A stretch of DNA of 64,000 nucleotides from CAMEGH01 sp052103595 (GTDB lineage: Bacteria > Patescibacteriota > Saccharimonadia > Saccharimonadales > Saccharimonadaceae). The position numbers and the translations under genes were made by a program. Shown piece after piece: positions 17,226 to 23,143 of this stretch; positions within the stretch are counted from its first letter, which is position 1, and each line of letters opens with the position of its first letter. The stretch covers positions 372,001 to 436,000 of the forward strand of contig JBQEKC010000001.1 in assembly GCA_052103595.1 (NCBI GenBank), given 5' to 3'. Below the pieces are notes generated by a model. It searched no databases. It saw only the letters and a program-made list of their open reading frames with translations, and had not been told where the DNA came from.

Positions 17226-17885
17226 TTACAGCACTGCTTTTTCAGAATGATCGGCGCGCCATTTGGCAATTTCGCCGTGGTTTCCACTCAGCAATACGTC
17301 TGGCACGTTCATACCGCGAAACTCTGCGGGGCGCGTATACTGCGGAAACTCGAGTGTCTCTCCGTCTGAAAAGCTTTCAATCACAGCGCTCTCTTCACCG
17401 CCAAGCACACCGGGAATGAGGCGCACAATACTGTCGATAATCGTCATTGCGGGGAGTTCGCCTCCGGTGAGTACGTAATCACCAACACGCACCTGCTCGT
17501 CAACCAAGCTAATAATACGCTCGTCGTAGCCTTCGTAGCGCCCACAAATGTAAATATACCCCTGTTCACTATCGTCGGCGTGCGCTTGCGCAGTAGCTTG
17601 ATTCCACCGTTCACCTCGTGCCGTCATGAGCACCACCTTTGCGGTTGGGTCGATGGTTTTAGCGTGCTCCACTGCCGCAAATAACGGCTCTGGCTTTAAC
17701 AGCATGCCATCGCCGCCACCGTACGGCGTATCGTCAACTTGCTTACGTGGGCCGATGCCAAATTGGCGTAAATCAACCGTACTCAGGCGCACAATGTCGT
17801 CTTTTTGCGCCTTCCACATCATCGAACTTTCGAACACGCCCGTAAACATTTCCGGAAACAGCGTAATCACTTGGAATTTTCTCAT
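17226..17885 (-). CDS. trmD: tRNA (guanine-37-N1)-methyltransferase
   Basis: 219 residues. SPOUT-class enzyme that methylates G37 next to the anticodon, preventing +1 frameshifts. Motifs: FQVITLFPEMF at the N-terminus, DDTPYGGGDGMLL, the knot loops YICGRYEGYDERI and VGDYVLTGGELPAMTIID, and GVLGGEESAVIESF. In most bacteria it sits in an rpsP-rimM-trmD operon; here it is alone, in the same direction as khpA and rpsP upstream but cut off from them by plus-strand genes. A TATACT box ends seven bases before the ATG (leaderless). Confidence 0.97.
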   Translation of the reverse strand: MRKFQVITLFPEMFTGVFESSMMWKAQKDDIVRLSTVDLRQFGIGPRKQVDDTPYGGGDGMLLKPEPLFAAVEHAKTIDPTAKVVLMTARGERWNQATAQAHADDSEQGYIYICGRYEGYDERIISLVDEQVRVGDYVLTGGELPAMTIIDSIVRLIPGVLGGEESAVIESFSDGETLEFPQYTRPAEFRGMNVPDVLLSGNHGEIAKWRADHSEKAVL

Positions 17886-17905
17886 CTGTAACAGTATACA
17901 AGGCG

Positions 17906-17934
17906 TTGACTTTTTTGTAAATAATATGCATAAT
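17906..17934 (+). promoter_or_regulatory. Promoter of the 82-residue cassette gene
   Basis: TTGACT (17906-17911), 17-base spacer, CATAAT (17929-17934). The transcript would begin near 17941, immediately before a hairpin CTCTTAC-CTCC-GTAAGAG (17944-17961) in the leader. The trmD promoter points the other way from the same gap. Confidence 0.75.
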
Positions 17935-17993
17935 TATACCTACCTCTTACCTCCGTAAGAGTACACCTACTCGATTGATATGAAGGATATGTC

Positions 17994-18242
17994 ATGACCT
18001 ACTTATCCGTAACGTTTCGTGGCTTTCCGCCGCCTGACGATATGCGTCAGCAGTCAACCCAGGACCTCTGGACAATTCATCAGCCATCACACGCCGACAT
18101 GCACAGCTACATCAAGCTTAACGAGCCGATGTCGCCGCCAGAAGCAAAAAAGCTCTGCGAGAAGTTGATCGCCAAAAGCTACCCCGACTGGACAATCACC
18201 ATTCTCGCCATCGACATCCATCCAGATATCATCAATCCATAA
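17994..18242 (+). CDS. Small soluble protein of cassette type, unknown function
   Basis: 82 residues, no family recognised. N-terminal strand TYLSVTFRGFPPP, then NEPMSPPEAKKLCEKLIAKSYPDWTITILAIDI, which reads like a small alpha/beta fold. One cysteine; no signal or membrane segment. AAGGA eight bases before the ATG is the ribosome-binding site. It is flanked by its own promoter, leader hairpin and strong terminator, forming a complete one-gene unit between trmD and khpA. Confidence 0.72.
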   Translation: MTYLSVTFRGFPPPDDMRQQSTQDLWTIHQPSHADMHSYIKLNEPMSPPEAKKLCEKLIAKSYPDWTITILAIDIHPDIINP

Positions 18243-18248
18243 CCACCC

Positions 18249-18296
18249 CGAAACCCCGTCGAGTCCATACACGATTCCGGAGCTTCGGGGTTTTTC
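18249..18296 (+). terminator. Terminator of the 82-residue cassette gene
   Basis: AAACCCCG (18251-18258) pairs with CGGGGTTT (18286-18293), followed by a T-run. The -35 box of the next gene begins about fifteen bases later. Confidence 0.85.
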
Positions 18297-18308
18297 TTGT
18301 CCCTCTTC

Positions 18309-18337
18309 TTGACCAAACCTAAAAATGATAGTATTAT
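18309..18337 (+). promoter_or_regulatory. Promoter of the 83-residue cassette gene
   Basis: TTGACC (18309-18314), 17-base spacer, TATTAT (18332-18337); predicted start near 18344, leader of about 28 bases. Confidence 0.8.
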
Positions 18338-18371
18338 ACAAAACGGTCTCTCTGATTGAAAGGATCCGTCT

Positions 18372-18623
18372 ATGACTCATGTCATTAACGAAGAAGTCAT
18401 CCGCCGCATCACCACGTTTGAACAAGCAAAAGCCCATTTCAGAACGTTGCACCGGCGCATTACAATGGTCGAGAAAGAGAAAGCAGAAGCGAGCCTTGTG
18501 CCGCACACAACCACCCATCCATCAATGAACGGAGTTGTCGCAGCAACTATCGCTCTCAAGCGTCTTCATAACCTGCAAGACTTACTTGTCTATCGGTTTC
18601 CCGCTCTCTTGAGCGAGGAATAA
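18372..18623 (+). CDS. Small helical protein of cassette type, unknown function
   Basis: 83 residues, mostly helical and basic: MTHVINEEVIRRITTFEQA, then a charged helix around RRITMVEKEKAEA and a final LKRLHNLQDLLVYRFP helix. No family recognised, no membrane segment. AAAGGA upstream of the ATG serves as ribosome-binding site; ACGG and CCGT flank the leader and could close a weak stem around it. Third codon positions look G/C-rich. It is the second of three back-to-back cassettes. Confidence 0.7.
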   Translation: MTHVINEEVIRRITTFEQAKAHFRTLHRRITMVEKEKAEASLVPHTTTHPSMNGVVAATIALKRLHNLQDLLVYRFPALLSEE

Positions 18624-18654
18624 CATCGCCCCTCTATCCACCCCAATAGACCGC

Positions 18655-18697
18655 ACCCCTTCAATAGCATACTGCTTACCTGAAGGGGTATTTTATT
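18655..18697 (+). terminator. Terminator of the 83-residue cassette gene
   Basis: ACCCCTTCA (18655-18663) pairs with TGAAGGGGT (18681-18689), followed by ATTTTATTT. The last bases of the T-tract are the first bases of the next -35 box. Confidence 0.9.
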
Positions 18698-18725
18698 TGA
18701 CTTTATTTATACTTTGTTTTAATAT
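18697..18725 (+). promoter_or_regulatory. Promoter of the 106-residue cassette gene
   Basis: TTGACT (18697-18702), which overlaps the T-tract of the preceding terminator, with a TAATAT box (18720-18725) 17 bases on. The -10 match is only moderate. Confidence 0.6.
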
Positions 18726-18779
18726 ATAACCAGCCTTTCTTTCTAAGGTTGAACTTCTCCCCTCGAAAGGGTGCATAAA

Positions 18780-19100
18780 ATGCTCCGTTCTACATTGCCC
18801 GAACCGTTCAAAAGCTACGACCACACCAAGCCGGTTTCGATCGATCAGCTGCGAGCACTGCGAGCAGCACTTTCAAGTGAAACCGCAAGAGCAGTCGATA
18901 GACTTATCAGTGAAGCAAATCATGGTGACATCAGCGAGCTACTCGCTGTTTACTACACCAACCCAGCGCGCCTCGACCCAGAAGCTTTCGTTATTCTTCG
19001 AAGATACGGGCCCAAAAAGAAAGGAGAAGTCCTCAAAGCGTTTGATATCATTGACGCCACGCGTCGTATCAGCCGCTTTACCCCCTCAAGGTATCACTAA
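18780..19100 (+). CDS. Small soluble protein of cassette type, unknown function
   Basis: 106 residues. No family recognised. Helical protein with a repeated Leu/Ala-rich core (IDQLRALRAALSSETARAVDRLISEA; ISELLAVYY) and a basic C-terminus (GPKKKGEVLKAF, RRISRFTPSRYH), which could bind nucleic acid, although nothing proves it. The ATG at 18780 is eight bases after AAAGGG; a GTG at 18771 is in frame but overlaps the ribosome-binding region. The terminator's 5' arm lies inside the last codons. Confidence 0.7.
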   Translation: MLRSTLPEPFKSYDHTKPVSIDQLRALRAALSSETARAVDRLISEANHGDISELLAVYYTNPARLDPEAFVILRRYGPKKKGEVLKAFDIIDATRRISRFTPSRYH

Positions 19101-19137
19101 GCTTTGGCTTTCAGACTCTTGAGGGTCTTTCTTTATT
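19083..19137 (+). terminator. Terminator overlapping the end of the 106-residue gene
   Basis: CCCTCAAG (19083-19090) pairs with CTTGAGGG (19118-19125), followed by TCTTTCTTT. The 5' arm is coding sequence and the stop codon lies in the loop. Confidence 0.8.
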
Positions 19138-19158
19138 CATCATTATTTTTATGACACC

Positions 19159-19190
19159 AAAAAACCGCCCCATAGTAAGGGCGGTTTTTC
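19159..19190. terminator. Bidirectional terminator between cassette and khpA
   Basis: AACCGCCC/GGGCGGTT with eight-base loop, A-run and T-run flanks; it can end the minus-strand khpA transcript. Confidence 0.88.
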
Positions 19191-19271
19191 AGACATATAA
19201 GGCTCTCAACTCTTATAAAAGTTGCTCGCATAGAGCTCTTTCTCGCAGTTCATGTCCTGAACTACTTATGA

Positions 19272-19661
19272 TTATATATCAAGGTCGTCGAGTTCTGCAA
19301 GCTCTTTTCGTGATGAACTTGCAAAGCTTGAGCGGTTTTCCACAGCGCTATCTGTTGAGTCTTCCACAGCACCCTCAACACCGTGCGCATTGCGGCTAAA
19401 ATTGCCAGCATCGTCGTCATTATTAACGATTTTAAGGTTATACCGAGCATCGTTCTTTGTCCCCAGCGCACGTAGCAATGTACGTAGACTTTGTGCCGTC
19501 GCTCCCCGCTTGCCAATCACACGCCCAAGATCGTCTGGATTGACTGTCAAGCTTAGCAGCACCCCTTTTTCATCAATAATGCGCTCTACCTGTACATCAT
19601 CAGGGTTTCCCACCAATGACTTTACGATATATTCCACAAATTGCTGGTCTATTGTTGACAT
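19272..19661 (-). CDS. khpA: KH-domain RNA-binding protein
   Basis: 129 residues from the ATG at 19661, which follows a GGAGGG ribosome-binding site. The single KH domain (about 1-80) contains VEYIVKSLVG and the GRVIGKRGATAQSLRTLL loop with the G-K-R-G signature. A polar, Asp/Ser-rich tail of about 45 residues follows, longer than in typical KhpA. KhpA binds RNA widely and works with KhpB in Gram-positive bacteria. In many genomes it sits between rpsP and rimM-trmD; here the order is kept but rimM is absent and plus-strand cassettes lie on both sides. Confidence 0.9.
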   Translation of the reverse strand: MSTIDQQFVEYIVKSLVGNPDDVQVERIIDEKGVLLSLTVNPDDLGRVIGKRGATAQSLRTLLRALGTKNDARYNLKIVNNDDDAGNFSRNAHGVEGAVEDSTDSAVENRSSFASSSRKELAELDDLDI

Positions 19662-19768
19662 ATGCCCTCCATTACCGTCGTTCGGACGTTCATCTAGTAT
19701 CGTACTTGCTATTGTACCACGTTCGTCCACAATAACCGCAAGCGGGTTCGCCTCTCGGTAGTATAATA

Positions 19769-19797
19769 TTGACAAAGAAAACAAGGCGTGTCATAAT
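19769..19797 (+). promoter_or_regulatory. Promoter of the 50-residue cassette gene
   Basis: Consensus TTGACA (19769-19774), 17-base spacer, CATAAT (19792-19797) preceded by TGT. The leader carries the palindrome GACAGCTGTC (19811-19820), then a pyrimidine tract and GGAAGGA. Confidence 0.82.
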
Positions 19798-19849
19798 CAC
19801 GAACAGCATAGACAGCTGTCTGTGCATCTCCCTCTCTGGAAGGAACAGT

Positions 19850-20002
19850 ATGTCGAACCAAAAGCGTCCCGACACACCCAAGACGGAAGCCGTCGATCCC
19901 CCCGCAGCCAATCAGCCTCAGCACGATGACAACGTCAGCACCTTGGCGGATGTCGCCAACGAGGAAGACAAAGCTTGGCGTCGGTGGCACAACCTCGACT
20001 AA
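19850..20002 (+). CDS. Very small acidic protein of cassette type, unknown function
   Basis: 50 residues, hydrophilic and probably disordered: MSNQKRPDTPKTEAVDPP, a His/Asp stretch, and an end of EEDKAWRRWHNLD. Nothing hydrophobic enough for a fold or membrane anchor except the two C-terminal tryptophans. No family recognised. It is supported as a gene by a near-consensus promoter, the GGAAGGA ribosome-binding site five bases before the ATG, and a strong terminator downstream. It lies between khpA and rpsP on the opposite strand. Confidence 0.65.
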   Translation: MSNQKRPDTPKTEAVDPPAANQPQHDDNVSTLADVANEEDKAWRRWHNLD

Positions 20003-20073
20003 TCCGCTCTTCTCGCCGCTAGACGACCTTCTAGTATAGAACCGTGCACACGCACGTCCGGCTTCTGCCGTAG

Positions 20074-20107
20074 AGCCTTGCTTTTTGCAGCAAGGCTATT
20101 TTCTTTC
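20074..20107 (+). terminator. Terminator of the 50-residue cassette gene
   Basis: AGCCTTGCT (20074-20082) pairs with AGCAAGGCT (20089-20097) over a six-base loop, then ATTTTCTTT. Confidence 0.9.
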
Positions 20108-20111
20108 CTAT

Positions 20112-20146
20112 AAAAAATACCCCCTACGAGAGGAGGTATTTTTTTT
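20112..20146. terminator. Terminator of rpsP (bidirectional)
   Basis: AAATACC-CCT/AGG-GGTATTT hairpin with A-run and T-run flanks, fourteen bases beyond the rpsP stop on the minus strand. Confidence 0.88.
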
Positions 20147-20159
20147 GATTTCTGGGCGA

Positions 20160-20522
20160 CTATTCCGCAGGTGTTTCTGCTGGAGCTTCTTCAGCTACTT
20201 CTTCTTTTGGCTGATTCTTGCGAAGTTTTTCAACGTTCTTAATCGCCTTTTGACGGCTGCTGTCCGCTTCTTTTACCCACTTTGGCAATTTTACGCCAGC
20301 TTCTTTCAAAAGCTTCACTACGCGAGGAGTTGGCTGCGCACCATTATCTAGGTACTTTTGCGCCTCATCTTTGTTGATGTTAGCTTCTTTTGTATGTGGG
20401 TTGTAGCTACCAAGATACGTCACAACGCGGCCGCTTGATGGGTGGCGTTGTGCTTCTTGTACTGCTACTCGGTAGACTGGGTATCCTTTACGGCCCAGGC
20501 GTTGCAAACGGATTGCGAGCAT
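20160..20522 (-). CDS. rpsP: 30S ribosomal protein bS16
   Basis: 120 residues. The conserved N-terminal 80 residues are present (MLAIRLQRLGRKGYPVYRVAV, then GRVVTYLGSYNP and the GAQPT motif before VVKLLKEAGV). A charged C-terminal extension of about 40 residues ending in an EEAPAETPAE-type acidic tail follows, as seen in several other phyla. bS16 stabilises the 5' domain of 16S rRNA. It is first in the broken rpsP-khpA-trmD order and ends at its own terminator. Confidence 0.96.
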   Translation of the reverse strand: MLAIRLQRLGRKGYPVYRVAVQEAQRHPSSGRVVTYLGSYNPHTKEANINKDEAQKYLDNGAQPTPRVVKLLKEAGVKLPKWVKEADSSRQKAIKNVEKLRKNQPKEEVAEEAPAETPAE

Positions 20523-20631
20523 AAAAACGTATTTTCCTCTTAACTCTTTAAAATTAACCTAAATTCTCATATGATTGTACACCAATTTTCCCCAAGAGTC
20601 AATCAAAAACTCTCGGGCAGACGAAAGCTTA

Positions 20632-21345
20632 TTACTTTCCTTCAGACTGATATTTTTGCAGTGCCGCACGAGCTGCCGCCTGTTGAGCATTTTGCTTACT
20701 CGGACCGGTACCGCGCCCCATCAGCTTTTCACCAACAAATACACCAAGTGTAAAGACCTTATCATGATCTGGGCCGACTTCATCAAGCACTTTATACTGT
20801 GGCGTAAAACCATCGACTCGCTGACTTACCTCTTGCAAATGTGATTTTGGATCACGCCATTCACCGGTCTGTAAAATCCCTTCAAGCTTGCTAAGAATAT
20901 GACGCGCGATAAATTGCTCGGCAACTTCGTAGCCCTTTTCTAGGTAGATTGCGCCGATCACCGCTTCAAAAGCATTTGCAAGAATTTGCTGCCTCGCACG
21001 GTCGCTTCCTTGTTTCTCTCCGCGACTCATACGCACTAACGGTTCATAGCCGAGCTTATCGCCAGCATCCCCGATACTTTCTGTACGCACCAACGCTGCG
21101 CGCCAGCTAGTTAGAATACCTTCTGGCTCTTTATAGTTGTTAAATAGATAGTCAGTCACCGCAAGCTCAAGTACTGCATCACCCAAAAATTCTAGGCGCT
21201 CATTGTGGTGACTAACGCTTTTTTTATGCTCGTTGACATAGCTACGGTGGGTTAATGCCGTAATCAACAGGTCAATATTTTCAAATTCAAACCCAAGGGT
21301 GTCACGCGCAAACTCTTGGTACGGCGTTTTTTGCATTCCTGACAT
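20632..21345 (-). CDS. rnc: Ribonuclease III
   Basis: 237 residues. Catalytic domain with HNERLEFLGDAVLELAV (signature, with the metal-binding Glu and Asp) and ANAFEAVIGAIYLEKG holding the second metal site; C-terminal double-stranded RNA-binding domain starting at DPKSHLQEVSQ and ending AAARAALQKY. It processes rRNA precursors and cuts structured RNA. The start is one base beyond the NUDIX gene's stop, so the four genes rpmF-nusB-nudix-rnc form one transcription unit. Confidence 0.97.
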   Translation of the reverse strand: MSGMQKTPYQEFARDTLGFEFENIDLLITALTHRSYVNEHKKSVSHHNERLEFLGDAVLELAVTDYLFNNYKEPEGILTSWRAALVRTESIGDAGDKLGYEPLVRMSRGEKQGSDRARQQILANAFEAVIGAIYLEKGYEVAEQFIARHILSKLEGILQTGEWRDPKSHLQEVSQRVDGFTPQYKVLDEVGPDHDKVFTLGVFVGEKLMGRGTGPSKQNAQQAAARAALQKYQSEGK

Positions 21346-21346
21346 A

Positions 21347-21844
21347 TTATAGATTTCCTTGTCGTATTTTCTTCATCGCAAGTAGCATCAATTTGCCAAT
21401 GTCTTCGTATTCGATAGCGTCAAGCGCGTCATGAAAACTAAACCACTGAATACCGTTCATCCATTCTTCTTTTTGGATAGCATTGGTATCGCCCTTCGCG
21501 CGCACCAGATAAATTTGCGTCGTCATCAACACAAGCTTATCGATGCGGCGGTAGCGGAAGTGGATTTTGCCAAGCCAATCAAGCACATCAACTTCATGAA
21601 GCCCCGCCTCTTCACCAATTTCACGCTGAGCTGTCTGTTTGGCTGTTTCGCCTTCTTCGATATGACCTTTTGGAATTGTCCAGCGGTCTTTGGCGTCTTG
21701 AATCAGCAAAATTTCAATTTGCTTCTTTTCGTTTCGTCGGAATACAATCCCGCCAGCAGTCGGCTCACGAACAATTTCCTGAATCGACGGCTTTTTGCGA
21801 TTAAAATACTTTTTAAATTTATCAAACTTTGGTGCGTTTGCCAT
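21347..21844 (-). CDS. NUDIX hydrolase
   Basis: 165 residues. The Nudix box is complete: G-H-I-E-E-G-E, then REIGEEAG, with the strand RWTIPKG before it. It resembles the diadenosine polyphosphate/RNA 5'-pyrophosphohydrolase type, but the substrate is not determined. A basic N-terminal extension (KFDKFKKYFNRKK) is unusual. The ATG at 21844 was chosen; it overlaps the nusB end by 23 bases, and an ATG six codons further up would overlap more. Confidence 0.88.
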   Translation of the reverse strand: MANAPKFDKFKKYFNRKKPSIQEIVREPTAGGIVFRRNEKKQIEILLIQDAKDRWTIPKGHIEEGETAKQTAQREIGEEAGLHEVDVLDWLGKIHFRYRRIDKLVLMTTQIYLVRAKGDTNAIQKEEWMNGIQWFSFHDALDAIEYEDIGKLMLLAMKKIRQGNL

Positions 21845-22280
21845 CGTCCTGATCCTCGACAAGCGTCCGGTACGCCGTACCGAGTACGCCGTTTATGAAC
21901 TTGCTTGAGTTATCAGAACCAAACGATTTCGCAAGCTCTACCGCTTCGTTGATAGCGACCCTCGCCGGGACCGTGTCTTGGCAATACAATAATTCGTATA
22001 GCCCCACCCGCAAAATATTCCTATCAATGCGCGCTACTTGCGCCAATGGCCAATCAGGGGCGAGTGGTTGCAATGTTTCATCAAGCTCGGTAAGCTTGTC
22101 GACAACACCACGCACCAGCGCCTCCACAAAAGCGATATCACCAATCTCATCCTTGTAGCGCTCAAGATTGCGAGCGACAACTTCTGCCACATCAACAGGG
22201 GTCTCGTCGGAGTGACGAAACTCATATTCGTAGACGGTTTGAAGTGCGACGATCCTACCTAGGTGGCGATTAGAGGCCAT
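21822..22280 (-). CDS. nusB: Transcription antitermination factor NusB
   Basis: 152 residues, all-helical. Family features: RHLGRIVALQTVYEYEF at the N-terminus, VARIDRNILRVGLYELLY, PARVAINEAVELAKSFGSDNSSKFINGVLG. NusB binds boxA RNA with S10 and supports rRNA antitermination. It lies between rpmF and the NUDIX gene. Confidence 0.95.
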   Translation of the reverse strand: MASNRHLGRIVALQTVYEYEFRHSDETPVDVAEVVARNLERYKDEIGDIAFVEALVRGVVDKLTELDETLQPLAPDWPLAQVARIDRNILRVGLYELLYCQDTVPARVAINEAVELAKSFGSDNSSKFINGVLGTAYRTLVEDQDDGKRTKV

Positions 22281-22329
22281 ATCGTTGGTTCTTTCTTACT
22301 ATTATGTTTATCTAAAGAGAAACTGCGAC

Positions 22330-22482
22330 TTACGCAGTAGCCTTTTTCTTGCCAGTTTCACGTTTTGTGGTGTGGGCTTTTACTGGTGACGATGCGTTTA
22401 CACGACGTGCAAGTTTGAGCACGAGATGACTACGACGCAAGCCGGTTTTACGCGGGCTGGTTTGCTTCTTTGGCTGTGCCAT
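22330..22482 (-). CDS. rpmF: 50S ribosomal protein bL32, zinc-free form
   Basis: 50 residues. The N-terminus MAQPKKQTSPRKTGLRRSH matches the bL32 start and the rest (LVLKLARRVNASSPVKAHTT) follows the family's pattern around the position where zinc-binding cysteines usually sit, but the protein has no cysteine at all. A C- form is a known alternative in the family. AAGGAG lies about a dozen bases before the ATG. It is the first gene of the nusB-nudix-rnc unit and diverges from the gene at 22598. Confidence 0.82.
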   Translation of the reverse strand: MAQPKKQTSPRKTGLRRSHLVLKLARRVNASSPVKAHTTKRETGKKKATA

Positions 22483-22561
22483 GAGTAGAAAACTCCTTAT
22501 ATTTTATTTAAACAATTCACTACGTACTATACAGGACATAAAGAAAACTTTCAAGAAGATA

Positions 22562-22590
22562 TTGACACAACATAAGCTTTATGTTAATAT
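22562..22590 (+). promoter_or_regulatory. Leaderless promoter of the 22.6 kb gene
   Basis: TTGACA (22562-22567), 17-base spacer, TAATAT (22585-22590), then seven bases to the ATG at 22598. A consensus -35 box confirms that the start of transcription should coincide with the start codon. Confidence 0.75.
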
Positions 22591-22597
22591 GTATAGT

Positions 22598-23140
22598 ATG
22601 GAACGAACAAAACCATCACACCACAATAAACACATCCCCTACAGCGAACGCCCCGTTACCCCTGAAGTAAGGAAGGCTCGTCGCGAAAATGGCCGTAAAG
22701 TTATGACCGAGCTCGCGCTAAAAGGCATGGCAGTTGCCGGCGTTGGCGTCGCGCTGGTTGCCGGCTACAACAAGCTAACACAAGAAGACGAAAGTCGTTT
22801 AGAAAATAATAAAATTGCCGTCGAAGAAATTCACATTGCCGATGATGCAACCATCCGCGAGAATCCTACCATCAAGACATACAATACGGATGGATATTCA
22901 AATGAGCTGATTACCACTGATTTTGGCGACCTCGCAAATAGCGGCGAACACATCACCCTTACACCAGGGCACGACGTTTACCGAGTCGATACCGTAAACG
23001 GTGACTTCTACGGCATTAACGTTGAAGATCTTGAAACCGTCCTCCCCGACAAGGCGGATGCGCTTTCAAAAGACAAAGACGGTATTGCTTGGATCAACCA
23101 GCAACGCGCCTCTGTTGAATACGCAGACAACGACAAATAA
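22598..23140 (+). CDS. Membrane-anchored protein with extracytoplasmic domain, unknown function
   Basis: 180 residues from the ATG at 22598. A basic, histidine-containing N-terminus (about 35 residues) precedes one membrane helix (LALKGMAVAGVGVALVAGY), then an acidic outer domain of about 115 residues with alternating polar and hydrophobic stretches. No family recognised; the positive-inside rule puts the N-terminus in the cytoplasm. It converges with leuS, whose stop is three bases beyond this stop. Confidence 0.72.
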   Translation: MERTKPSHHNKHIPYSERPVTPEVRKARRENGRKVMTELALKGMAVAGVGVALVAGYNKLTQEDESRLENNKIAVEEIHIADDATIRENPTIKTYNTDGYSNELITTDFGDLANSGEHITLTPGHDVYRVDTVNGDFYGINVEDLETVLPDKADALSKDKDGIAWINQQRASVEYADNDK

Positions 23141-23143
23141 GCC

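Noticed and set aside
19811..19820. Palindrome GACAGCTGTC as a strong RNA hairpin
   Set aside because: It has no loop bases, so as RNA it cannot form a stable hairpin without opening the centre; as DNA it might be a protein site, but one ten-base palindrome is weak evidence.
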